Positions 7,004 to 13,047 of a stretch of 13,137 bases of DNA are shown in pieces. Numbering within the stretch: the stretch's first letter is position 1; every line of letters begins with the position of its first letter. Both the position numbers and the translations under genes were made by a program. Below the pieces are notes generated by a model. It searched no databases. It was given only the letters and a program-made list of their open reading frames with translations, and was not told the origin of the DNA. The stretch is from Thermoplasmata archaeon. GTDB lineage: Archaea > Thermoplasmatota > Thermoplasmata > Lutacidiplasmatales > UBA184. The stretch spans positions 1 through 13,137 of the forward strand of contig JAKATE010000045.1 of assembly GCA_021828085.1 (NCBI GenBank). Direction: 5' to 3'.

Positions 7004-7028
7004 GTATACGTGTCCACAATATACGCCT
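7004..7028 (-). promoter_or_regulatory. vapBC promoter with overlapping possible operator
   Basis: On the minus strand GAAGGCGTATAT (from 7028) forms a BRE/TATA box centred about 28 nt before the vapB ATG, right for a leaderless transcript. The box also forms one arm of an inverted repeat with perfect 5-bp GTATA arms at 7004-7008 and 7020-7024, centred at 7014. A ribbon-helix-helix antitoxin binding here would block TBP, giving autorepression. Because TATAC is present on both strands, the element could also fire toward 7047 on the plus strand. Confidence 0.5.
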
Positions 7029-7191
7029 TCGGGGGTCCGGGACGGGAACATCGGCCCTAGACTCCGTTCCGGCCAGTTCCCTCCCTCCGATGGAGGGGCC
7101 TCGGAGTGCCCCTCTCACGGCTCGGGCCGGGGAGGCTCACTCCTATCGGCGGGGAGCCTCGGGCGGGCTCGCTTCGCCCTGCCGGTGGCGC

Positions 7192-7221
7192 CCGCTCGTC
7201 CCCTGTTCTGGAGACGAGCGG
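7192..7221 (+). repeat. Perfect 9-bp inverted repeat (hairpin)
   Basis: CCGCTCGTC at 7192-7200 pairs perfectly with GACGAGCGG at 7213-7221. Inside, after one mismatch, CC and GG add two pairs around a TGTTCT loop. It has no T-run after it, so it is not a typical terminator. Confidence 0.7.
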
Positions 7222-7304
7222 TCGGACAGGTGTACGCCGCCGGCGATGCCGCCGTGACATGCCCGATGCCCGGGACCGTCCCGGGATGCTGCACACGTGT
7301 CGGC
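7220..7304 (+). repeat. Imperfect branched stem enclosing two hairpins
   Basis: A long imperfect stem can form between about 7220-7235 and 7290-7304, with one bulge, one or two mismatches and one G-U pair. It encloses CGGC-GAT-GCCG at 7241-7251 and a perfect 7-bp hairpin, CCCGGGA-CCG-TCCCGGG, at 7269-7285. The layout is a three-way junction, but the outer stem is only a by-eye pairing and shares a base or two with the hairpin before it. Confidence 0.35.
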
Positions 7305-7530
7305 CGCTCGAACTCCGGGGGGGTCGACCGGTCCCCTCGCGTCGCGTTCTCAAGGCGCGAGAGCCTCTCGAGCCTCCGCTCGAACCCCCCGTAACCGGGG
7401 AGCCGGGGCGGGTCCTCCCGGAGGAGTTGCGCCCGGTACGCGAGTCGCTCAGGGCAGGGTGGTACAGGAAGCGGTCCAAAGCTTGGCAACCGGAGACGCT
7501 GGAGGGGATCGAGAGGAAGCGGATCCCCGG
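7301..7530 (-). pseudogene. Possible decayed coding sequence, family unknown
   Basis: On the minus strand 7450-7301 has about 90% GC at third positions against about 78% and 55% at first and second, the usual pattern of genes here. It reads RLAYRAQLLRED followed by LPGYGGFERRLERLSRLE. Just upstream (about 7530-7450) the coding-like phase moves to another minus frame reading QALDRFLYHPALSD, so the two would be joined by a frameshift. A plus-strand frame ending at 7555 shares some of this periodicity, so the strand is not certain. I do not recognise the protein. The same DNA also holds several inverted repeats, so the signal may be misleading. Confidence 0.2.
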
Positions 7531-7533
7531 AAA

Positions 7534-7581
7534 TGGGGGGAGGCCCGAGGCCTGAGCCCCTGCGTCACGGGCCTCTCCCCA
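7534..7581 (+). repeat. 14-bp hairpin stem with one G-U pair
   Basis: TGGGGGGAGGCCCG at 7534-7547 pairs with CGGGCCTCTCCCCA at 7568-7581, giving 14 contiguous pairs with a single G-U. Three more pairs can form inside after one mismatch, and an outer CCGG/CCGG pair (7527-7530 with 7586-7589) flanks a purine-rich internal loop (AAA opposite GAAG). It lies about 100 bp upstream of the purD TATA box, so it is not in the purD leader. Confidence 0.75.
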
Positions 7582-7681
7582 GAAGCCGGACGGAGCGCTG
7601 GAGGCTACCGGTGGCTTGATGAGGCCTTCGCCGGGGCGTGCGAGAGGGGTCTTGGGAGGGTGGGCCGGCCCCGGGGAACCG

Positions 7682-7693
7682 GGAAAGCCTATA
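7682..7693 (+). promoter_or_regulatory. BRE/TATA box of purD
   Basis: GGAAAGCCTATA is centred about 29 nt before the GTG at 7718, the distance expected for a leaderless or near-leaderless archaeal transcript. It closely matches the rpoL box CAAAGGCTATAT and supports choosing the 7718 start over the long upstream extension of the frame. Confidence 0.65.
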
Positions 7694-7717
7694 CCCTCCC
7701 CTTCATCCGAGTTCCCC

Positions 7718-9115
7718 GTGCGCAGGCCCCGGACTCTCCTCGTAGGTTGTGGAGGGCGCGAGCACGCCCTCGGGGTGGCCCTGGCGAAGAGCGAAGCTCC
7801 GCTCTTCGTGGCAGGACCGTGGCGGAACCCGGGCCTCACCCGGCTCGCGCGGGAGTACCTGGACACGCCGGTCGAGGCAGGGGAGGCGATCGCCTCCTGG
7901 GCCCGCTCGCGCAGCGTGGAGCTCGCGGTCCTCGGCCCGGACGCCGCCGTCGCGGCCGGCGTGGCCGACGCGCTCCGGGCCCAGGGGATTCCGACGGTGG
8001 GGCCGGGGAAGGCCGCCGCGCGTCTGGAGAGCTCGAAATCCTTCGCCCGGGCGTTCATGGAGAAGCACCGGATCCCCGGCCTCCCGCGCTACCGCTCCGT
8101 GGAGCGGGCGGAGGACCTCCCTGGGGCCGCGGCCGAGCTCGACGGGCCCTTCGTGGTCAAGCCCTCCGGGCTCACTGCCGGCAAAGGGGTCTGGGTCCAG
8201 GGCAGTGACTTCCAGAGCACCGAGGAGGGGCTCGCCTACGCCCGCAGGCTCCTCGAGCAGCGGCGCGAGCCGGTCGTCCTCGAGGAGCGGCTCGAAGGGG
8301 AGGAGTTCTCCCTCATGGCCTTCGTGGACGGCCAGCGGCTCGCCCCCATGCCGCTCGTCCAGGACTACAAGCGCGCCCTGGAAGGGAACCTCGGGCCGAA
8401 CACGGGGGGGATGGGCTCCTACTCGGAGCGCGACCATCTGCTCCCCTTCGTCCCCGAGTCCGACCGCGACCAGGCCCTCGCCATCCTCGAACGCTCGGTC
8501 CGCGCCCTCCGGGACGACGGGATGGAGTACCGGGGGGTGCTCTACGGCGGGTTCCTCCTCACGGCCCAGGGGCCGAGGCTGCTCGAGTACAACGCCCGCT
8601 TCGGGGACCCGGAGGCCCTCAACGTCCTCACCCTCTTCGACAGCACCGACTTCGCCGACCTTCTGCTCGGCGTCGCGACCGGCTCCCTGGAGAGCTCCCA
8701 CGTCGGCTTCCGCCAGCGCGCCACGGTGACGAAGTACCTCGCTCCCCCCGGGTACCCGAACGCCCCGCGCCCGGGGGGGATCGTCCGCCTCGACCTCGGC
8801 GCCCTCGAGGAGCTCGCCATCTCGGTCTACTATGCCTCGGCGACCGCTGGCCCCCGACCCGGGGAGGTCGTCCTCGGCTCCTCGCGGGGGCTCGCCCTCG
8901 TGGGGGAGGCGTCCGCCCGTCACGAGGCGGAGGCGCGCGTGGAGGAGGGGCTCCGGGAGGTGCGCGGGGACTACCTGGTCCGGCACGACATCGCCAAGGC
9001 CGCGGACGTCAAGCTCCGCGTGGAGCGCATGGAGCGGCTCCGGAGCCTCCCGCCCTTCCAGCCGGAGCGCAATCCCACGCGGAGCGGCCCGGCCCCGCCC
9101 CCCGTCTTCGTCTGA
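7718..9115 (+). CDS. purD: Phosphoribosylamine-glycine ligase (GAR synthetase)
   Basis: PurD joins phosphoribosylamine and glycine with ATP in the second step of de novo purine synthesis, in the cytosol. The 465-residue protein shows all PurD regions: LLVGCGGREHAL near residues 7-18, LGPDAAVAAGVAD, the ATP-grasp start VVKPSGLTAGKGV with Lys148, LEERLEGEEFSLMAF, QDYKRALEGNLGPNTGGMG with Asn228 and LEYNARFGDPE with Asn292 at the metal site. A C-terminal domain follows with DYLVRHDIAKA. It is somewhat longer than the usual 420-430 residues because of a C-terminal tail. The GTG at 7718 is chosen because the Rossmann strand starts there and the TATA box sits at the right distance; the frame remains open upstream to 7616 without homology. 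It stands alone and converges on the cyclase gene with 53 bp between. Confidence 0.95.
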   Translation: MRRPRTLLVGCGGREHALGVALAKSEAPLFVAGPWRNPGLTRLAREYLDTPVEAGEAIASWARSRSVELAVLGPDAAVAAGVADALRAQGIPTVGPGKAAARLESSKSFARAFMEKHRIPGLPRYRSVERAEDLPGAAAELDGPFVVKPSGLTAGKGVWVQGSDFQSTEEGLAYARRLLEQRREPVVLEERLEGEEFSLMAFVDGQRLAPMPLVQDYKRALEGNLGPNTGGMGSYSERDHLLPFVPESDRDQALAILERSVRALRDDGMEYRGVLYGGFLLTAQGPRLLEYNARFGDPEALNVLTLFDSTDFADLLLGVATGSLESSHVGFRQRATVTKYLAPPGYPNAPRPGGIVRLDLGALEELAISVYYASATAGPRPGEVVLGSSRGLALVGEASARHEAEARVEEGLREVRGDYLVRHDIAKAADVKLRVERMERLRSLPPFQPERNPTRSGPAPPPVFV

Positions 9116-9168
9116 ACCGTCCGCGGGTTATCGCCGGATCGGCCGCCCGGGCGCAGGGCGCGGGCCTC

Positions 9169-11151
9169 TCAGCCCGCTCCGGGAGCTTCCGCGGTCCCGC
9201 TCGACGCCAGGCCTCGCGAGTCCGGACTCCTCGCGAGCAACTCCCGAAAGCGCGGGTCCCCTCTCGCTTCAGCGTACCGCGAGGAGTAGAGGAGGGTGGA
9301 GATCGGCAGGGTATGGAAGGGGATCGCCGCGAACATCGCTTCGAAGAACCGGTCCCGGTCCCCCAGCACGTAGTAGATCGCTCCCGCGGGGGCGGGGTCG
9401 CCCCCCTTTCCCTGCCCCTCCCCCCCCAGCTTCCGTGCCATATCCAACGCCCCCGTCCGGTCCCCCCGATAGGCGAGGAGGAGGCCTCGCCGGAACCAGG
9501 TCCCCTGCCTCTCCGGGGCGATCTGCTCGAGCTGCCGGACGAGCCGTTCGGCCTCCTCGAGGTCCCCTTCCTCGAGCGCGATGTCGGTGAGCACCTCGAG
9601 GGAATCCACGGGCGCGAAGGGCTGCGCCCGCCTGAGGTGCGCGATCGCCTCGGAGCGCCGGCCCGCCCAGAGGTACAGCGTCCCCAGCAACCCGATCAGC
9701 CATTCGGAAAGGGGCTCCAGGCGGTAGGCCTCTTCGGCGTGGCGGACGGCCTTGGGGAGGTCCCGTTGATGGAGCGCGACCAGCGAGAGCACTCCCTGGG
9801 TCACTCCCAGGCTCGGGTTCAGCTCGAGCGCCCGTCTCGCGCGTTCCTCCACCTGGTCGAACCCTTCGTCCAGGGAGTAGGCCACAATGGCGAGGAGGGC
9901 ATGGGCGTCCGCCAGGTCCGGTTCGATCTTCAGCGCCTGCAGGGCCGCGTGTCGGGCCGCTTCGAAGCCTTCCGCCCAGGGGACCTGACGCCGGCGGGCC
10001 AGGTTGGCCAGCACTATCCCCTTCCCCAGGTAGCCCCGGGCAAAACCGGGGTCGATCCGGATCGCCTCCTCGAAGAGCCGCCGGGCCTCGAGAAGGGCCT
10101 CCGGCCCGCTCCCCCCCGGGCTGCGGGCCACATTCGCCTGCGCCTCCAGGAAGGCCAGATAGGCCTGCGGGGACCGGGCCCTCTCCGGGGCCGGCGCAGG
10201 CCGCCGGTCCGTCACCGCGCCCCGAGGGAGCGAGGAACAGACCTTCTCCGCGATCTCCCGCTGCACCTGGAAGAGGTCCTCGACGACCGCGTCGTAGCTC
10301 GCGGCCGAGAGATGCTGCTCCGTGTTAGCGTCGGTCACGTGGACGGTCACCCGGATGCGGTTGCCGGATTTGCGCACGCTCCCTTCGACGATGGTCCCCG
10401 AACCGAGCTCCTGGCCGATCACCGAGAGGCTCTTCTCCTTGCGCTTGTAGCTCATCACCGAGGTCCGGGCGATCACCTTGAGGCCGGGGACGAGGGTGAG
10501 CGTCGCCATGAGCTCCTCCGTGAGTCCGTCGGCGAAGAACTCGTCGTTCGGGTCCGGGCTGATGTTGACGAAGGGGAGGACGGCGACCCGGTCGCGTTCC
10601 AGCGGGGGCGGGGAGACCGGTCCCCCCGGGCCCCGGTCCCCCGACGAGAGGACCACCCGGTAGATCTCCATCGGCCGGGCCACCCCCTTGAGGTTCCGGG
10701 GCCCCAGAGGCTCCAGCGGGAAGAGGACCTTGTTCGAGATCTGGTCGTAGACGGGGCGGGAGAGCGCGATCCCCCCCGGCTCCGCGATCCCCTGGACCCG
10801 CGCCGCGATGTTCACCGCGTCCCCTAGGATGTCGTCCCCCTCCTCCACCACGTCGCCCAGATGGACTCCGATCCGGACCCGGAGGGGCGGAGACTTCCCC
10901 GCCCGGGCCTCCTGGAGGAGCCTTCGCTGAACGTCGACGGCGCACTCCACCGCCTCCAGGGCACTGGTGAACTCCGCGAGCAGCCCGTCGCCGGTCGATT
11001 TGATCCACCGTCCGTGGTGGGCCGTGATGAGCGGCCGCGCGATCTCCTGCTGTGCCCGAAGTGCCTCGAGCGCGGCCGGCTCGTCCCTTTGGGCGAGCTC
11101 GGTGGACCCCACCAGATCGGTGAACATCACTGCCGAGAGCCTGCGGGTCAT
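9169..11151 (-). CDS. Class III adenylate/guanylate cyclase with TolB-like and TPR regions
   Basis: This 660-residue soluble protein probably makes a cyclic nucleotide and senses something through its repeat region. The catalytic homology domain (about 1-166) has the metal aspartates Asp12 in FTDLVGST and Asp55 in STGDG. It also has the purine-contacting Lys51 and Asp107, plus Asn114 and Arg118 of VNIAAR for ribose and transition-state contacts. The full set and the Lys/Asp pair favour ATP as substrate. A linker leads to a TolB/FlgO-like domain (about 190-310, opening AVLPFVNISPDPNDEFFADGL), then about six to eight TPR-like helical repeats (about 330-620). No transmembrane segment is visible. 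The arrangement is common in bacteria such as rhizobia and acidobacteria, so transfer is likely. The ATG at 11151 is chosen because RRLSAVMFTDL begins there; a GTG at 11220 would add 23 residues without homology. It diverges from tfs. Confidence 0.9.
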   Translation of the reverse strand: MTRRLSAVMFTDLVGSTELAQRDEPAALEALRAQQEIARPLITAHHGRWIKSTGDGLLAEFTSALEAVECAVDVQRRLLQEARAGKSPPLRVRIGVHLGDVVEEGDDILGDAVNIAARVQGIAEPGGIALSRPVYDQISNKVLFPLEPLGPRNLKGVARPMEIYRVVLSSGDRGPGGPVSPPPLERDRVAVLPFVNISPDPNDEFFADGLTEELMATLTLVPGLKVIARTSVMSYKRKEKSLSVIGQELGSGTIVEGSVRKSGNRIRVTVHVTDANTEQHLSAASYDAVVEDLFQVQREIAEKVCSSLPRGAVTDRRPAPAPERARSPQAYLAFLEAQANVARSPGGSGPEALLEARRLFEEAIRIDPGFARGYLGKGIVLANLARRRQVPWAEGFEAARHAALQALKIEPDLADAHALLAIVAYSLDEGFDQVEERARRALELNPSLGVTQGVLSLVALHQRDLPKAVRHAEEAYRLEPLSEWLIGLLGTLYLWAGRRSEAIAHLRRAQPFAPVDSLEVLTDIALEEGDLEEAERLVRQLEQIAPERQGTWFRRGLLLAYRGDRTGALDMARKLGGEGQGKGGDPAPAGAIYYVLGDRDRFFEAMFAAIPFHTLPISTLLYSSRYAEARGDPRFRELLARSPDSRGLASSGTAEAPGAG

Positions 11152-11154
11152 GGC

Positions 11155-11168
11155 TAGCCCTTGGGCTA
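11155..11168. promoter_or_regulatory. Palindrome just upstream of the cyclase start
   Basis: TAGCCC-TT-GGGCTA forms perfect 6-bp arms ending three bases from the cyclase ATG. Its position over the expected transcription start would suit an operator, but no known regulator site is recognised and the arms are short. Confidence 0.3.
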
Positions 11169-11270
11169 AGGGGCACCTTCGGATGAGCGTTTGGAGGAGC
11201 CCCCCCGGGAAGGGCGACACGGCGAGGGGCGGGCGACGGGACGACCGGGCTCCCCGATGCGGCGCTCCGA

Positions 11271-11282
11271 CAAAGCTTAATC
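11271..11282 (+). promoter_or_regulatory. BRE/TATA box of the tfs-asnS operon
   Basis: CAAAGCTTAATC is centred about 31 nt before the tfs ATG, fitting a leaderless or very short-leader transcript. The surrounding sequence is about 75% GC, so the AT island stands out. There is no Shine-Dalgarno site before the ATG. Confidence 0.7.
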
Positions 11283-11306
11283 GGCGCGACCGGGTCCGAA
11301 CCCCCG

Positions 11307-11615
11307 ATGCTCTGCCCGAAGTGCAAGCGGCTCATGCGTCCCCAGGCTTCCCAGCACCGGTGGGTCTGTACCGCCTGCGGGACGACCTTGAAGATGGGGA
11401 CGGGGGCGGCCGTGGTCCAGAGCACCCCGAAGGAGAAGTCCCTGACCGTCATCGAGGACCGGCCGGCCACCCTTCCCATCGCCCGGGAGGAGTGCCCGGC
11501 CTGCCACAACCCGGAGGCGTTCTGGGTCCTTCGGCAGACCCGGGGAGCGGACGAGCCCGAGACCCGCATCTTCGAGTGCACCAAGTGCGGACACAAGTGG
11601 CGCGAGTACCAATGA
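11307..11615 (+). CDS. tfs: Transcription factor S (archaeal TFIIS/RPB9-like cleavage factor)
   Basis: TFS stimulates the RNA cleavage activity of stalled archaeal RNA polymerase, rescuing backtracked complexes and improving fidelity. The 102-residue protein has the expected two zinc ribbons. The N-terminal one is Cys3, Cys6, Cys21, Cys24 (RPB9-like). The C-terminal one is Cys63, Cys66, Cys91, Cys94 (TFIIS-like), with the acidic catalytic tip Asp82-Glu83 in RGADEPETR and the ending CTKCGHKWREY. The intact DE pair argues for a true cleavage factor rather than an inhibitory paralogue. The start is the only ATG before the first ribbon and lies about 31 nt after the TATA box. Its TGA overlaps the asnS ATG in an ATGA, so the two genes are coupled. 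Confidence 0.95.
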   Translation: MLCPKCKRLMRPQASQHRWVCTACGTTLKMGTGAAVVQSTPKEKSLTVIEDRPATLPIAREECPACHNPEAFWVLRQTRGADEPETRIFECTKCGHKWREYQ

Positions 11616-12943
11616 GCCCCTCCTCGGAGACCCCTCCCTCCCCTCCCCCAGCGTGGTCGAGCATCGCCCGGGCCCTCGCGGACGTGGAGCGGTCCCCCTC
11701 GGTCCGCCTCCGCGGTTGGGTGCACCGGACCCGGAGCTCCGGTGGGATCCTCTTCTGGGTCCTGCGCGACGGGAGCGGCTCGGTGCAGGTGACCGCCCGC
11801 AAGGACTCCCTGGGGCCGGAGGAGTTCGAGGAGGCCGAGCACGCCCAGGTGGAGTCGTCGGTGGAGGTGGAGGGGACGCTCGCGCCCGACCGGCGGGCTC
11901 CCGGCGGGTTCGAGCTCAAGGCCCGGAGCGCGCGGGTCGTGGGAGCCTCGAAGGATTTCCCGATCTTCACCGAGCAGACCGAGGAGTTCCTCCTCGACCA
12001 CCGCCACCTCGCCGTGCGCACGCGCGAGATGGTCGCCACGCTCAAGGTGAAGTCCGAGCTGCTCCGGGGGGCGCGCGAGCTCCTCGACTCGGAGGGCTAC
12101 TGGGAGATGACCCCGCCGATCCTCTCGGGGAACGCGGCCGAGGGGGGCTCCCAGGCGTTCACCCTGGACTACTTCGGCGAGACAGCCTACCTCGCCCAGA
12201 CCGCCCAGCTCTACCTGGAGGCGCTCCTCTTCCCCCGGGAGCGCGTCTACTCCGTCACGACCTCGTTTCGCGCGGAGAAGAGCCGTACCCCCCGGCATCT
12301 CTGCGAGTACACCCACCTGGAGGCCGAGATCGCCTGGGCGGGGATGGAGGAGAACATCGGGCTCCAGGAGCGGCTCCTCACGCACATGCTCCACCGGGCG
12401 GCGCGGGAGCGCCCCGAGGAGCTCCGACTGCTCGGGCGGGACCCGGCCGAGCTCCTCGCGCTCGAGCCCCCCTTCGAGCGGATGCGCTATGAGAAGGCGA
12501 TCGACGAGCTACGCGCCCGGGGCTTTGCCCTGGAGTTCGGCGTGGACCTGGGAACGGCGGAGGAGCGGGCCCTCACCCAGGAGCGGACCGCGCCGATCTT
12601 CGTGACCCACTTCCCCCGCGGGATCAAGGCCTTCTACATGGCCGAGGACCCGGGGGACCCCCGCGTCGTGCTCGGAGCCGACCTCCTGGCCCCGGAGGGG
12701 TACGGGGAGATCATCGGCGGCTCCTGCCGCGAGTGGGAGCTCGAGAGGCTCGAGCGCCGCATGGCCGAGCTGGGGATCCCCCAGGAGCCGTACCGCTGGT
12801 ATCTGGACCTCCGGCGCTACGGGAGCGTCCCCCACGCCGGCTTCGGCCTCGGGGTCGAGCGCGTGGTCCGCTGGGTGACCCGCCGGGAGCACATCCGGGA
12901 CGCCACCCCCTTCCCCCGGACCCCCTCCCGCCTCCTCCCTTGA
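11612..12943 (+). CDS. asnS: Asparaginyl-tRNA synthetase (archaeal type)
   Basis: AsnRS charges tRNA-Asn with asparagine in the cytosol. The 443-residue protein has an N-terminal OB-fold anticodon domain (about 26-110, VRLRGWVHRTRSSGGILFWV) and a class IIb catalytic domain. Motif 2, FRAEKSRTPRHLCEYTHLEAE, begins at residue 219; the Asp/AsnRS insertion contains IKAFYMAEDPGDPRVVLGAD; and motif 3, GFGLGVERVVRW, begins at 410. The endings YLDLRRYGSVPHAGFGLG and PFPRTPSRLLP match archaeal AsnRS (as in Pyrococcus) rather than AspRS, which ends in a FPRDP-like form. The ATG at 11612 overlaps the tfs stop; the first 20 residues are a Ser/Pro-rich extension. Direct charging by AsnRS would make tRNA-dependent amidation of Asp-tRNA-Asn unnecessary, though GatCAB may be elsewhere. 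Confidence 0.94.
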   Translation: MSPSSETPPSPPPAWSSIARALADVERSPSVRLRGWVHRTRSSGGILFWVLRDGSGSVQVTARKDSLGPEEFEEAEHAQVESSVEVEGTLAPDRRAPGGFELKARSARVVGASKDFPIFTEQTEEFLLDHRHLAVRTREMVATLKVKSELLRGARELLDSEGYWEMTPPILSGNAAEGGSQAFTLDYFGETAYLAQTAQLYLEALLFPRERVYSVTTSFRAEKSRTPRHLCEYTHLEAEIAWAGMEENIGLQERLLTHMLHRAARERPEELRLLGRDPAELLALEPPFERMRYEKAIDELRARGFALEFGVDLGTAEERALTQERTAPIFVTHFPRGIKAFYMAEDPGDPRVVLGADLLAPEGYGEIIGGSCREWELERLERRMAELGIPQEPYRWYLDLRRYGSVPHAGFGLGVERVVRWVTRREHIRDATPFPRTPSRLLP

Positions 12944-12968
12944 GCCGGCGGCCGCCCGACGGTCCGGG

Positions 12969-12983
12969 GGGACCTTCGGTCCC
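12969..12983 (+). terminator. Small hairpin after asnS, weak terminator candidate
   Basis: GGGACC-TTC-GGTCCC forms a 6-bp stem 25 bp after the asnS stop. There is no T-run after it, and archaeal termination usually depends on T-rich tracts, so the role is uncertain. Confidence 0.2.
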
Positions 12984-12999
12984 GGGGGGTTCGCCACAA

Positions 13000-13011
13000 C
13001 GAATATAGACA
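13000..13011 (+). promoter_or_regulatory. TATA box for the gene starting at 13048
   Basis: CGAATATAGACA is a clear AT island in GC-rich DNA, centred about 42 nt before the ATG at 13048, nearly the same spacing as at rpoL. This would leave a leader of about 16 nt. The same element read on the minus strand faces the end of asnS and has no gene to serve. Confidence 0.5.
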
Positions 13012-13017
13012 CCATTA

Positions 13018-13047
13018 CGTTCCATACCCGCGTAAGTGGACGGAACG
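13018..13047 (+). repeat. Inverted repeat abutting the last start codon
   Basis: CGTTCC at 13018-13023 is the inverse of GGAACG at 13042-13047, whose last base touches the ATG. It spans the predicted transcription start and leader, so it could be an operator or, in RNA starting upstream, a hairpin limiting access to the start codon. Confidence 0.35.

Larger units (their letters stand above)
7029..7717. other. Long gap between vapBC promoter and purD, rich in inverted repeats
   Basis: No established gene or known RNA family is recognisable in this 690-bp stretch. It contains an unusual density of perfect inverted repeats. Those at 7083-7106, 7132-7160, 7192-7221, 7220-7304, 7336-7361, 7368-7383, 7504-7528 and 7534-7581 are described separately where strong. 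The far end holds the purD promoter. Both strands have patches with coding-like base periodicity but no continuous, recognisable protein. It could hold an unannotated structured RNA, a decayed gene, or both. Confidence 0.5.

Noticed and set aside
7368..7390. GGTTCGA-like sequence on the minus strand suggesting a tRNA T-arm
   Set aside because: The bases flanking the loop do not pair as a 5-bp T stem, and no acceptor or anticodon stem could be found.
7029..7690. Possible RNase P RNA or SRP RNA in the long gap
   Set aside because: The universal GAGGAAAGUC-type and GGAAGG-AGCA-type landmarks are absent on both strands; only generic hairpins remain.
7616..7717. Upstream extension of purD to 7616
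   Set aside because: The added residues are Gly/Pro-rich without homology, and the TATA box would lie inside the coding sequence.
9313..10827. 504-codon plus-strand frame within the cyclase gene
   Set aside because: It is antisense to recognised catalytic, TolB-like and TPR regions and has no motif of its own.
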